DNA of 64,000 nucleotides, taken from positions 124,001 through 188,000 of the forward strand of contig JASANG010001639.1 of NCBI GenBank assembly GCA_030248215.1, read 5' to 3'. Source of the DNA: Enoplolaimus lenunculus (lineage: Eukaryota; Nematoda; Enoplea; Enoplida; Thoracostomopsidae). A program made the position numbers and the translations under genes. The notes beneath the pieces were generated by a model that saw only the letters and a program-made list of their open reading frames with translations, made no database searches and was not told the DNA's origin. Shown piece by piece: positions 1 to 11,915 of the stretch. Within the stretch, counting starts at the first letter, position 1. Each line of letters starts with the position of its first letter.

Positions 1-1081
1 TTTACTTTTATGGCTCCATTCTACGAACGTTTTATGTAGGACTATTAGCTGTAATTTTACTATTTATAAACTAACACAAAAAGTTATTAATAAAAATTTG
101 CACAAAGTTAATTCAGTTCTTTGATGCAGTTTAAGAAAAATATTTAAAATAAATTAGATGCTACTCAACCAAGCGGAAAAACGCATCTCGAAACGAAATA
201 CACGCGAATTAAAATAAAATTTTAAAACCGTATTGAGGTTATTAATCAGACTTGGAAACTAGAAATTTTGTGCTATAAAACTAAAGGTTCTAACTACAAG
301 GAAAGCAGTATTCAGTGTATTTTAGTGTGAAAACGTGGTTTTAGTTTCGTTTCCATAAAAGGATTTTATGTTTATTATAGACTGTGGGTCGCTTTATTTT
401 CTACAACTGCTGCATACAATGTCAATAATTGTCCTACAAGTATTCAGTCGTTAATTGCGTTGTATCAATCAGCGTACAGACAGATTGAATTGTAAGTTAG
501 GATTATTTATAAGTTTAACTAAAATATACTCTTGTTTGCCTGTCTTTTGGGCGCTTTACGACGTTCACCTGATAGTTTTTCTAAGGTAAACTTGTGATTC
601 CCTTAAATCGCTAAAATTTAACAGCCACTATAACCGAATCTTAACACATTGGTCCCAATATTTAGTAAATGAATAACAAACTTGAATCAATCATGGTTTT
701 GCTCTACCGCCTTAAGCGTACACTTTGTATGAATTTGTCAAAATGTTTGTGTACCAGATGAGCAAAGCTAAACAGTGTAGGTCACGAATATTATTGTGGA
801 GTAACACATCATAGGTACACACAAAATGAATTGTCTTTAAATTTAAAGACTCTAAAAATTGTTATTTCAGACATTAATAGACTTAAACAGCTCAAAAATT
901 CGTGCCTGAAATGGTTAAAATATAAATGTATTATATTTAAAAAATCACAGTTGCCAATTTATAAGACATAAATGTCTTCCTTTCGGCATAAATGTCTTCC
1001 GTTCTAGAAATAGTTGTCTTATATTCAAGAGTTAATTTTCTGATTAAAAAGTTGCTCTGTTTATATTCCTAATAGTAAAGA
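1..1081. other. No exon recognised
   Basis: Expected to contain kinesin intron or later exons, but the DLAGSER and downstream motor motifs are not found on the minus strand here. No repeat with clear ends is seen. Confidence 0.3.
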
Positions 1082-1623
1082 TGTCGTGCCCCAAACAGCT
1101 ATTTGCTCCTGTTGGCAACTGAGACGTCTCAAACGACAAAGGCAGTCCAAAGAACTACCGGAATGCAAACTACTTATGATTATAGAATGGCATAAAACAA
1201 GCAGAGGTTGGAATGCAAACTGTTTATGATTGGTTGCTCAGGCTAAGCTGTGTTCGAGAAAACTGACTTGCACAATAATTATTTGCCTTCACTGTATTTG
1301 CAAATTCTATACATTAAACAAGGTTAACATCGAATTCAAGCAAAGCTTTGTGAGTATGTGCCGTAATGTTTAATCGAATACATCGTTATGTGAATAAGGC
1401 TGTTTTCCACCTCTGTAATCCTTCACTGTTTATTTTATAGTTTACCAATATGTTGAACGCAAATAATTACTGTACAAGTCAGTTTTCTAGAATATGGTCA
1501 AACCTAAACAACCAATCAAAATCAGTTTGCATTCCAGTAGTTGTTAGGCTTGCCCCGAACAGCAATTGTCATTTGGGACGTTACAGTTACCAACTGGGGC
1601 AAATAGTTGTTAGAGGTACGAGA
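1082..1623. mobile_element. TIR element, ~540 bp
   Basis: About 60-bp imperfect inverted ends: TCGTGCCCCAAACAGCTATT at the left, matched on the other strand at the right end (CTCGTACCTCTAACAACTAT). Internal parts are also inverted (GGAATGCAAACTG on the left, its complement near 1525). No coding capacity. Lies downstream of the last seen kinesin exon, so probably in a kinesin intron. Confidence 0.6.
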
Positions 1624-2050
1624 TATATAAAAAATCTAATTTTAAGAAAATTTTGAGTTGAGCCCAGCCTCCCCAACCCAAGTTTACGTACAGAACGTAT
1701 CTCAAGTTGTAAAATTAAAGTATTCGGTTCTACTTCAGCCACCTAAGCCATTTTTCCTGGAAACGTTTTATTTTTCATTTCAGAAACATGTCTTATACTT
1801 TAGAAATATTTGACCAAGTCGTTCATAAAACAAAGTCTAAAACTTCAGACTTTAATCTTAAAATTTTCAGATGTATATAAATCTCGAATTTATTGTTTGA
1901 GATTTCATACTGCGTGTACGCGTAGTAATTGTTATGCACAGTGCAATATTCATTACTGCACTATACACGTATTGCTCTGAGTTGCTAGTAGTCAACGCTA
2001 TGTGAGAATGGGTTAAAATTGGCCAATCAACCAAATATTAAAACGCTTAC

Positions 2051-5000
2051 CAGTAATATGGCATGACTCCGTGACGAAGTCTGGTTACGAGCAGTTGGTT
2101 CACATGTACGGCGACGGTTGCCTTGAACTAAATGTTCAAGCATCTAAAACAAACATAAGAAACTTAATTTTTTTGTTTGCAAATACACAGAAATTTTTCG
2201 TTGAGGTAACGATGGACGAGTTTCAGAGAGTGTTAAAATGTAATGACCTTATGCCAACGCGTGTCACAAATAGGTTTATGAATGGTCGTAGCCAGGATTT
2301 TCGTTTGGGGCACACAACTACCTTAAATATAGTATGTTAATCGTACAAAAACAGTCACTACACACAACAACGACAGACAAAACTATTTTGGTACATACAC
2401 CACTGAAGCAATGGCGGTTCAGAATAGAAAAGCGCTAACAACTAGTGTATGGGAATGAAACGCAGCAGATCATAGTTTCAATTTATTCATAAATGAATTT
2501 CTGTGAATACCATAGGAAGGTCATGGAAACCTTGCCCCCCCTCCCGACTACGCGCCTGTTTGTGACACATGCTGAGGTTGGGTCAACAAAAAATTTTCGT
2601 CGAGGTAGGGCTAACGAGTGGTTGTTAACCCTGGGCTACGACAAATTTAGTTTTGAATCAATTTTTTTCAAATATTGGAAAACAAGCGTTGCTGTTAAAC
2701 GACACTGAACTGTGGATTTTTGTTGGGGCAATGTTAACATGCAAATTTAAAATTTTACCAGGGGCCATACCAGCTCTCATGCTGCTAGGGGAACAAACAA
2801 ATTTTAGGAGCAGCATGCCGTTAAAACAAGATTACAAGCGAAGCTAAAACATTTCTAAGAAGACGGGCCAAAACTTCGGCAGGGGTACCAAGTCCCAGCC
2901 CCGGCCCATCATTAGGCACGGGCGCGAATTTCACACGGTTCACCTGCTGACAACAACACATTTAGTGAACCGTTCGAATTTTACATTGTGCATGGCGTAT
3001 TAAAGTAGACGATTATGGTTCATGGTGTTTCTGAGCGTATTTATAATTATAATTATGAATTGTATTACATATTTTCACAAACAGCGCAAGTATGCGCAAC
3101 CATATATACGTATTTAAAAGTTTTTGCCAGTACAGGGCCCTAACAGTTGTGTAAAGCATAAATGTAAGCCTAAGCTTCAGCGTAGAGCGAGCTTATACCT
3201 AAACCTAAGCCTAACCATAAGAATTAGTCTACAACCTAAACTTACTCTTGCAGTCCCACAGAAAAACGTTCCGCCCCTGATCTTTGCATGAGCCAAAGTT
3301 TTGAACTTACGTCTCTTGATGAGGTCGCTTTAATTTCTGATAACCCTTGCACATAAACTAAGCCCCTGTGATCTTCACGAAGCTCTAGAGCTGTTGTCGA
3401 CGGCTGAAGTAAATCTTTGATTTGCTCGTTATAAATCTAAAATAGTATGACATATCGGCTCATGTTAATTATAAGTGCCTGCTCGCTGTAAGACAAAGAA
3501 CTCGAACTTAGACTGCAAAACTAACTACGCTTAGGCTACTTTGGATTAAATTTAGATTCAAGCCTGGGCTTAGTAGACAAGTTCCTATCGTTAACATGGG
3601 CCAAAATATCTATTTTTGGTGCGGCTTGGAGGTCGTCTCTATTATTAGCAGTTAGTGTGTCAGGGTACCAATATTAGAACAGCTGATATGCAGAAATTTC
3701 TAATTTCAAGCTAACAGTTAGTTTTGTTTTTTAAGTTGGCCAACCTTTTTAAACTATTGTTGCTACACTGTAAATTGCGGTGAGTTCATTGATCATTTCA
3801 GCAAGCGAGTTGGTTATTTCTGAATTAATATCAGAAAACATTAACTATACTCTCAATTGAATTAATTCTAGCTCTACGTTGAGTTGACTCGGGGTGAGTT
3901 GATTAATTAACTCAGAATGAATTGAATCAACTCAAAATTCTGAGTTAAAATCAACTCACTGAAATTTACAGTGTAGTTATTTCACAAGTGGCCAGTAATT
4001 TCACAAAAAAATTATGTTTTTTAGAACAACGGTTTAAAAGTAGTCCTTCAGAATACTGTTGCTTTATCTTCCTTGTTTTCAGTCTGTCTATTTTTGATCT
4101 TTTAGTGCATAAAATGTCTTCAAAGGAATTTGCATATAAAATTTCTTGTATTTCTCGATTTCGTTTACGAAATTTTGGTTCTTGCAAATGCACATACTTT
4201 CGTTTGAAATGGTTCTCTGGCGGTGGGTATGCGTTAGTCATGTTATGCTTTTAACGCAGTGACATCTGTAGATGCAGTGAGCAGAGTAAAACAAGAAACG
4301 TAAACAAAATCCCTGTTCTCAGATCATAATTTGGATTAGCCGTTTTAAAAAATGTGAGGAAAGTCACACGTCCTGTTATGGTTCTAACTAAAATATTGAA
4401 AATAAATTCTTTGTGGTACCAAGATTTAGCATTCGTCCGACTGTCAACCACGTGGCATATTTGAAGCATGTATCATAAATTGTGTATTTAAACCGTTGCG
4501 TTTTGCCGGCAAACTCGCTTGTTTCGTTTTTTGATTTAAGAAGGTGTCTTTGGCTGCCTTCAGTTTTATTGTAAGAAGGTGCTTACTGCAGTCTGCTCTA
4601 ATATTAAGAAGATTGTCTGATGCAGTCTTCGGGCAATAGCTTACAGATTATACGTTCCTTCTGGAAGCCGTACCGTGACTCAGTTGTCAAAATACACAGT
4701 GAGTTTGCGAGTTTGTTGTTGGCGTTCCCTAGTAAACGCGTTTTGAGGAAAGTACATTAGCACTTGACTATATGCTTGCTGATTGAACCTTATCTCGTAA
4801 TGAAGGAAAAATCCGTATCAAAATGCAGTACAAGTGCAATACTCTTTACGCGAAAGAAAAAAAACACCAAAACCCCATACAAACTGGAACACTTTTACGC
4901 ATACAAACTGGATGGCAAGGTTTTCATTTTATTGGGCGATTATTGACGTCTCCTGGCCGGCTTCACACTACGGGTAGAAACTAACCTCACAATAAGACAT

Positions 5001-8000
5001 TCGAACATAATACTGATTATGGTTGCCGGTTTTGTTGACAGATTTGAACAAATCATCTAAGGCACGTGCCATCACCCCTGGTCGTTCGCTGGTCCCAACC
5101 ATTGTGTATGTCTTACCCGCGCCTAAAACCAAACAAGCAGTTGCACACAATATTGTTTAACCATAAAAATAATTGTTTATTATAAGTTTTTACAAATTAA
5201 AATTTTTGTCAATGATCAACCATACGCCCTCACCATAATAAGATCTTGAACGAAAAATTTGAAAAATATTTCGATCATCACAAGGGGTCTGCACTGCGGA
5301 ATTTTGGAGGACCCAACCTTGCCCTGTGTCATATATGCTCCCAAAATGGAATCCTAGCTATGCTCCTGGTTATGAAGCATAGTTGTTTTTACCTGTTGCA
5401 CCGTACGCAAATACGGTTGCATTGTAGCCATCCAAAATTCCGTCGATCAAGTGTTTCGCCGTCTTTTCGTAAACTTCTTTCTAAATTTAAAATATAAAAA
5501 AAATAAACAAAAATTCACATGTTTTTTCTTTGCTATACACAAAAGATATTGTGGCCAATGTTACTTTTAGGAGCGTAACAGTAGATTAAGCGTATTCGTA
5601 AGCCTAAGCCTAAGCCTAAGCGTTGCAAAAATGTGTTCCTCAGCCTAAGCCCAAGCCTACTAGAATCTAAACCTACTCTTTTATAGACCCGGGCCGATAT
5701 AATTATGCCTTTAAAATTGAAACAGCTCAGATCCTTAGATATTTGTAAACTTGGTAACACGGTTGACTGGTATGCCTCGATTAGCGGATTTAAAAATTTA
5801 CGATGGGGGTTCGCAATATATAGTGAAAGTAAACCCTGCAAGTGAAGCGAGCTAAAAGCAAAACACTACCTTAGTGATAACTACCAAAACCAACTTCTGG
5901 TTTTAAGCCAGTCCGGCAAGTTCGATGCCTGGGTTCCTGAGGACAGATCAGTCGCCCTCAAGCCCATATTTAGGGTTCCACACACCTATAGCAGCGCCTG
6001 CCGATTACTTCAAACTAAAATTCCTACAACTGTGCACGTTTGGTTTCTCGCTCGCTTCGCGCTAGCGAGTTTTTTCACTATTATACCTTCGGTCTGACTT
6101 TTTTAATGGCTTCAGCCACTTGATAACTGTGCCTTTGGGTTACGGGGTGCGAGTACCTGCGGGTCCTCCCTTTGCGTATCTAAAACATCTATTCCTGTCC
6201 ATCTGCCACCGAATACAAGACGACAACGATAGACCACTATTTATTAAATTTCAAGTTCCGATATCTGTCTAGTGCTGGTCTATTCTAAAATATTAGGTAT
6301 TACGATAATTCGTCACCCGACAACTCGTCTACAGACCGAAGCTACAAGTGTCGTAATCGACGGTACGTCGTACGACAAGCTGTCGTACGCCAAGCTGTCG
6401 GGCGACGAATTGTCGTAGATTCAAAATATTGCACCAACATATCGATCCCGGACTTCTAGCGTAAGCGGCAGACACGCCAACGACAACGCCACTGGCCTGT
6501 ATACGAATACGACAAAGCCAACACCGCCTCCATTTATGCAATTAATCCTAAGATGTTGCCTATAAATACCTGGGTAGCATCGGGACCCAGAGCTCGGTCG
6601 AATATAAATTTCTTTTCGCGAACTCGATTTGGCCGCTTGTCAACTTCGTCGGAATCGCGTAATACAACAACCTGGAAACAAACAATAAAATAATAAAAAA
6701 TTTTAATGCTAAGGGTTGCGCTATACTTGTTGACGTCCAGCGCCGTCCGTCAGTGTGCGTCACCCGTAGGGCGCTTGAGCAATCAGCGATAGATACCGCA
6801 GGGCGATATACGGCGACGGACGGCGCCGCATGGATGACGGACGGCGCCGCTTGGGTGACGGACGACGCCGTATGGGTGACGGACGGCGCCGAATGGGTGA
6901 CGGACGGCGTTGGATGGGTGACGGACGGCGCCGGATGGGTGACGGACGGCGTTGGATGGGTGACGGACGGCGCCGTATTGGTGACGGATGGCGCCGTATT
7001 GGTGACGGATGGCGCCGTATTGGTGACGGATGGCGCCGTATTGGTGACGGATGGCGCCGTATTGGTGACGGATGGCGCCGTATGGGTAACGGATGGAGCC
7101 GTACGGGTAACGTACGGCGCCGTATGGGTGACAGACGGCGCCATATGGGTGACGGACCACGCCGGACGGGTGACGAACGGCGTCGAACGACAAGTATAGC
7201 GCCACACCAACGAATATTGTGGATTCACAGTAAACAAAAAATGAGTGGTGTTCATTTGCTGTTAACCGCCCATATTCCCAAATGCATATAGCAACTATCA
7301 TCAGTTGGTAATACGTTTTCAAACTTACTAACTATTGCAATTTTTCAACTAAAAATTGGTACAAGAGTAGAGCAAGTCCTATGCAAAAAATGTGCTGTGG
7401 AAAGTCACAAGATCTATCACCGACCGGCGAAAGGTGCTACACACATTTGAGAATATGGGCCAACATTTAAACTGAAAAAATATATGCGCCCAGAACTTCA
7501 CAGTTGGTAACCCATTTAAACCATAATGGATTTAGTGCATCATACGGCATCCTAGAATTTCTGTGGCAAACTTGATTCTTCGACGATTCGTCGCCCGACA
7601 AACTGTCGCCCATCATGTCCCAACGTCAATGAATTATTTTAATCATAATGATAAGTGTTATCCTAACCTAAGCCTAAACCTAAACATAATGATGTAAACG
7701 GCTACAGTTGTCGAGTCGATGAAATTTTCACTTAAAAATGTTGTCAGGCGACGAGATGTCGGGCGACGAATTGTTGTGATATTGGTAAATTTTCGCAAAC
7801 CGCTTGCTCGTTTGAATTTTATTTCAGTAAAACCTTTTCGGGTGTAAATCGCATACCCTGTCGTCAAGACGGAACGCAATTGCAATGCCTGATTTTTCAC
7901 GCTCGTCAGGTGCAAGAGGTCGTATCCTGATTGCAACCTAAAAATATACATACTGTAATACTCTAAATAAAGTGTTTTACCTACACTGTAAACTCCAGTG

Positions 8001-9940
8001 ATGTGATTTTAACTCAATGAGTTGAATCACCTAGTCTGAGTTAGGACTATCAGAACTCAGAATTGTGAGTTGATTCAGTTCATTCTGAGTTAATTAATCA
8101 ACTCACCCAGAATCAACGCAACTCAGAGTGAGAATCAACTTAACTGAGAGTGAGTTAATGTTTACTGATATTAATTCAGAAATAATCAATTCGCAAGCTG
8201 AATTGATTAATCAACTCATTGGAATTCACAGTGAACTGAGTATAATGGATGAGCCAGAAAATGGTAGAAAGCAATACGTTTAATAATCAACCGTGGCTTG
8301 CACTTTAATAATGCGGGAACTGGCCGTATATGATTTAAAAACAGTAGCTCCCACGCGATAAAGTTGGCCATAATGATAGAAACCGCTTCGGGAGCGAAAC
8401 GAGCCAGAAGCCAAACGAAATTTTAATAATTTAAAAACGAAAGACATAATTATTTCATAATTTTTCTTTTAAAATATGTTTTGGCTCAAATGCAAAATTT
8501 TCTGACCGTAAAAACGGGAAGTGTCATCCGTGTTCCTGCTGTTTGTGCAATGCAAAACCGTATATAGGACTCAACTCCAATGACCGTCTATGTAATAAAT
8601 ATGTTAGAAACATTTGTTAAAGAAAGCGTATAATTGCGTGCTCAACGCACTGTATTTTCTTGACAAAAACTTAAATATGTTAAATTGTGAACAAATAACT
8701 CACTTATGCCACTGGACAGTGGAAGTTTAACTACAATTTAAAACTTCGGCCCATGTAAAGATCAGGGGCGAAATGTTTTTCTGTGGAACTGCACTAGAGT
8801 AAGCTAAGCTTAAGACTAATTTTTTTGCATGGCTTAGGCTTAAGCTTACGCTTATGCTTAGGAATATGCTCATTATTACTCTTAGGCTTAGGCTTAGACA
8901 TAGGACTTCGCTTATAATACTGTTCCGCCCCCGTTCTTTGCATTTACCAAAACTAAACGTTTGATGCTTAAAATATTTAAGTTAAGCTCCCCGTTTAGCA
9001 ATATTTCTTGATGAGTTATTGAATTTTGGTTAACTCAAAATTTACTAACCAGAAAGCATACAATAAACTTTTAATCAGTCAGAGCAGTTTGATAAATATA
9101 TCTTCTAATGGCATTAACATCGCCAGCTCAGATACCAATTCGCAGTTACGCTTAGGCTTAGGTTTAGACATAGGCTAAATCAACAATTCCATAAGAAGAA
9201 CTGCCAATCCGTACAAGATTTCTCCGAATTCTTTCTGCGACGATAGAGTTGTTTCACGTAAACTGCTCTCTTCAACCTTAATTCCGGAATCAATTAAGAA
9301 AATTTGTAATGTTGCGAAAACTATTAATACTGTCAAAATATCGTGGCAAAAATACATAGAAAAATTGGTCAATATGAAGAACACGGCAGCAAGAGTAATA
9401 AACATATCGCTAAGCCTAAGCGTGAAATTACACCTAAGCCTATGCCTAAGCCTGAATCTGAGCAAAAAATTAGTCTAAGACTTAAGCTTATTCTATTGCA
9501 GTCTCGCAGAAAAACGTTCCGCCGCTGATCTTTTTGGCCGAAAAATTTGAATCCGTCGGTAAACAAATCATCAGCGTGCCACAAAAACTAGCAATAGTTG
9601 CAACACACAGTTGAAAATGTGAAATTATAAAAATAGGGTTATGGACTCGCCAGCATATTATTCTTCGATTCAGTTTTCTTCGCCGGGGCTACAGCGGACG
9701 GCATAGTTCGTTTTTTCCTTTTGTTGTAGCCGCAAAATATAATAATTAGTTAGGCTTTATTCAATCTAGATCCTATTTGAGCATTATATGCTAAAAAGCT
9801 AATCAATCCTCAAAACCTAGGAAGCATACTGTAACTTCGATAGCCGTTTGCGGTAAAAATCTGTGTACGTTTTCGTTCAGCAGAAATTCCGTTGTCTTCA
9901 TGCTCATAATTAGTTGTAAATCACTCATGTAATTTTTCAT
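2051..9940 (-). CDS. KIF19: Kinesin-8 (KIF19-like) motor protein, N-terminal part, gene runs off left edge
   Basis: Microtubule motor ATPase; animal KIF19 relatives act on microtubule plus ends, including cilia. Minus-strand exons, high to low: 9830-9940, 7857-7937, 6570-6671, 5393-5480, 4986-5122, 3311-3436, 2051-2143. All introns are GT-AG and phases agree, giving about 246 residues. Seen in order: VAIRIRPL beta strand (about 38-45), YNATVFAYGATGAGKTYTM with P-loop GATGAGKT at 125-132, IYNEQIKDLL at 174-183, LELRED, then GNRRRT, EPTARNQ and the switch I TSSRSH at about 237-242. REKKFIFD, LELRED and EPTA.NQTSSRSHA resemble KIF19 more than KIF18. Switch II (DLAGSER) and the rest of the motor are not in the window, so later exons should lie beyond position 1. 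The first exon is the least certain: it has no homology of its own, but its donor is in phase and its end (AIEVT) joins well to VAIRIRPL. All introns are loaded with short transposons. Confidence 0.9.
3125..3294. mobile_element. Family A GGCC-type MITE with TTAGGC-like interior
   Basis: The right end CGTTCCGCCCCTGATCTTTG is intact and the left end degraded. The interior has AAGCCTAAG-type hexamers. Flanks AAAGTTTT at 3117-3124 and 3295-3302 are an 8-bp target duplication. Located in a kinesin intron, 16 bases from the 3311-3436 exon. Confidence 0.75.
3766..3973. mobile_element. TA-flanked palindromic MITE, family P1
   Basis: Ends CACTGTAAATT and AATTTACAGTG, flanked by TA on both sides (3764-3765, 3974-3975), as in Tc1/mariner elements. 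Almost the whole length folds on itself through repeated AACTCA/TGAGTT words. No coding capacity. In a kinesin intron. Confidence 0.8.
5553..5695. mobile_element. Family B GGCC-type MITE
   Basis: Left end GGCCAATGTTACTTTTAGGA; right end GGGCC after ACTCTTTTATAGACC. Flanks GATATTGT and GATATAAT (6/8). Interior is AAGCCT hexamers with a GCAAAAATGTGTTCC motif shared by other B copies. In a kinesin intron. Confidence 0.7.
6295..6422. mobile_element. Family C TIR element (CGACAATTCGTCG ends)
   Basis: Inverted ends carry CGATAATTCGTCACCCGAC on the left and the complement of CGACAATTCGTCGCCCGAC on the right. A perfect 8-bp duplication AAAATATT lies at 6287-6294 and 6423-6430. Interior repeats CGTACGACAAGCTGTCG-like words. 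Confidence 0.75.
6715..7205. mobile_element. Foldback-like element with GC-rich 21-bp minisatellite core
   Basis: GCGCTATACTTGT at about 6718 and its complement ACAAGTATAGCGC near 7190 form inverted ends. Between them are about 18 copies of a 21-base unit, GTGACGGATGGCGCCGTATT plus G, from about 6810 to 7190, far richer in GC than the surroundings. As 21 is a multiple of three and the unit lacks stops in most frames, several long frames appear on both strands; these are artefacts of the repeat. It lies in the kinesin intron between the 6570-6671 and 7857-7937 exons. Confidence 0.7.
7430..7463. repeat. Family F terminal fragment
   Basis: AGGTGCTACACACATTTGAG then AATATGGGCC, the complement of the GGCCCATATTCTC terminus seen at 31839 and 57897. 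No partner end is visible nearby. Confidence 0.4.
7573..7783. mobile_element. Family C TIR element
   Basis: Left CGACGATTCGTCGCCCGAC, right GTCGGGCGACGAATTGTTGT, with a family-typical centre (GAGTCGATGAAAT). Flanks GGCAAACT and GGTAAATT match 6/8. In a kinesin intron, 70 bases from the VAIRIRPL exon. Confidence 0.65.
7984..8233. mobile_element. TA-flanked palindromic MITE, family P1
   Basis: CACTGTAAACTCCAGTGA at the left and ATTCACAGTG at the right, with dense TGAGTT/AACTCA words. TA precedes the left end; the right TA is lost. In kinesin intron 1. Confidence 0.7.
8748..8948. mobile_element. Family A GGCC-type MITE
   Basis: Left GGCCCATGTAAAGATCAGGG, right CCGTTCTTTGCATTTACC; interior GCTTAGGCTTA arrays (TTAGGC-like). 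Flanks AAAACTTC and AAAACTAA match 6/8. In kinesin intron 1. Confidence 0.75.
9368..9539. mobile_element. Family A GGCC-type MITE
   Basis: Left GGTCAATATGAAGAACACGG, right AACGTTCCGCCGCTGATC then TTTTTGGCC. Flanks AAAAAATT and GAAAAATT (7/8). Interior CCTAAG hexamers. In kinesin intron 1, 290 bases from the first coding exon. Confidence 0.75.
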
Positions 9941-10109
9941 TGCTGATTCGCAGCAATTTTTTCTATTTAAAATACAAACCACAAAATTTATAAAAAAATT
10001 TGAAAATTTTGTATGCATCCGCTGTCTTTGTATAAAAATTTAGAAGAAAGTGAATGCACGCCTAAATTGTAGTTGTGGAATTAGATAATATTTTTAAAAC
10101 ATTTATATT

Positions 10110-10159
10110 TCAGTACCAATTTTTCGTTTCCGTTATATGTACTATCCGTTTGCACCCTG
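10110..10159. repeat. hAT-like family E right-end fragment
   Basis: TTCGTTTCCGTTATATGTAC and CCGTTTGCACCCTG match the right ends of family E elements (see 16902-17292). Left end not found. Confidence 0.4.
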
Positions 10160-10549
10160 CTAGAAAGCTAAGTATTTAAATGTCATATTAGTACGTTCAT
10201 ATGTTGGTAAATTCTGTTCCAACCCAACCATGGGAAGTACTGCCGGCGAAAGCGCCCCCACATACCCTTTAATTTAGGGGGCCCTGACCAATGGTGGCCC
10301 ATCTTGGAAAACTAAAATATTTTTCGCGGCCATGAAGTTATTGAACTGTGAAACACGTAACTGGGAACCCTCTCGGACCTGGTGGTGGGACCGGATTATC
10401 CTAGCGCGGGTCATGTTGGGAAGAATTACTGAAGAACTTAAACCATCTGTCTTCGGCAATTATAGTAACTGCCACCTGTCTAAGACTGATTGATATATCG
10501 CACTGTGAAAAGCATTCTCAAAATTGCTATTAACCCATTCTCACAGCTC

Positions 10550-10640
10550 ATTGTTTCGCTTAGGTTTAGGCTTAGGCTTATGCTTTGGAATATGTTAATA
10601 CTACTGTTATACGGTGCTGTTCTAAATTTACTTAACAATA
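10550..10640. repeat. Degraded family A interior
   Basis: Contains CGCTTAGGTTTAGGCTTAGG and a TACTACTGTTAT stretch typical of the family A inner right half; the terminal repeats are not recognisable. Confidence 0.35.
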
Positions 10641-10689
10641 GAACTCTGAATCTGCCCATGAACAGGGAGCACTTTTAACAACATTTAGA

Positions 10690-10965
10690 CTGGCAGGGAG
10701 GGGCGTACGCCCACCATAAGAATTTTTTGTGTTACACTGGTAAGGTCCCAACCTTACAATGTTTTACAATTTTTCCAGCAGAATTTTTTGTGATAAAATC
10801 GTGGTAAGGTACCTATTTACCTTACAATATTTTACAATTTTTCGCCCTCAGAAATTTGTTGGTGATAAAATGATGAGGTCTCTACCTTACAATTTTTGCG
10901 TTTCATAACATTTGCCAGACCGCCATCTGTAGAAATTTTTTTGATCCGCCTCTGAATCCTGGCTA
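10690..10965. repeat. Family G element with tandem AAGGTCxCTACCTTACA units
   Basis: Three or four imperfect copies of a ~50-base unit (GATAAAATGAT-AAGGTC-CTACCTTACAATTTT) end in AATTTTTTTGATCCGCCTCTG. The same array occurs at 11588, 37692, 42571 and 45569. The GGCGGATC terminus is of a type common in hAT MITEs. Confidence 0.55.
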
Positions 10966-11181
10966 CGCTTCTGCCTGTATTAATACTGAATTTTTTGCGT
11001 AACTGGAATGAAAACTTCATTAAATTCGGTTCATTTGTGCATTATTTTAGATATACACCATTGGTCAAAAGTTGTCAATACGTATAAACAAACGACATTC
11101 TATTTAGAGTAATAAGCTTCAATGATTTCTAGCGACAAGAATATGAACCGTTTTTATATATTTTTGACAAATGTTTCATTT

Positions 11182-11356
11182 TGGTATCATAAAAATTCGT
11201 CGCGCGACAATTTGTAATCCGAAATTTCATCGACTCTACAATTCATAGCTGATCATTATGCTCAGGCTTTGCCTAGGATTATGCTTATAATTTATTCGTA
11301 GGATTTAGGGCACTGTTGGGCGAACAAGTTGTCGGTCTGCGAATTTTCGTAGATCC
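11182..11356. mobile_element. Family C TIR element
   Basis: AAATTCGTCGCGCGACAATT at the left; GTCGGTCTGCGAATTTTCGT at the right. Flanks TTTCATTT and TTTCACTT (7/8). Confidence 0.65.
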
Positions 11357-11587
11357 TTTCACTTTTTCGTTTCGTTTCATTCAGTCGTCCTCGAGTTATG
11401 GAAATAAATGTTTACATTTCTTGTAAAGTTCAGTAAAATTAGGTTATGAAAGAAAATGTTGATAGGTATACACTCAGAAATTTAAAAATTTATATTATTG
11501 TAATTTTTAATCACGTCCAAAGGAATGTGTCAAAATAATAGGTACAGATACTTGTAGAATTGCATAAAGTATATACTCTATACTCAC

Positions 11588-11915
11588 TAGCGGATCTAGA
11601 GGGTGGCGGTATTCGTACTGCCCCCGGCCAGATGTGTTTGTCATAAAATGGTAAGGTCCCTCCATACCTTACAATTTTCCTCCTCTGAAAAATTTTTTGG
11701 GCAAAATTACAATTTTACTCTCAGAAATTTTTTGATAAGGCCTTATAAGAATGGTTGTTAGTGATAAAATAATAAGGTCCCTACCTTACAATTTTTCCCT
11801 ACGAAAATTTTTGGGCGATAAAATCATGATAAGGTCCCTCCCACCTTACAATTTTTAAGTTTCATAACATTTGCCAGCCCGCCATTCCGCCGGAAATTTT
11901 TTTATCCGCCTCTGC
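11588..11915. repeat. Family G element, tandem units
   Basis: Starts AGCGGATCTAGAGGG and ends TTTATCCGCCTCTG, so the ends are inverted (GCGGAT). Between are four imperfect copies of the AAGGTCCCT-ACCTTACAATTTT unit. Confidence 0.6.

Noticed and set aside
6560-7322. Several 150-230 codon frames on both strands with seven-residue repeats (VTDGAVL, TAPSVTN)
   Set aside because: They all follow from a 21-base tandem unit lacking stops; three or more overlapping frames are open at once and the array is bounded by inverted ends inside a kinesin intron.
9175-9590. Minus-strand frames on both sides of a family A insertion (KVEESSLRETTLSSQ and HADDLFTDGFKFF)
   Set aside because: They lie inside kinesin intron 1, lack matching splice sites, and show no homology.
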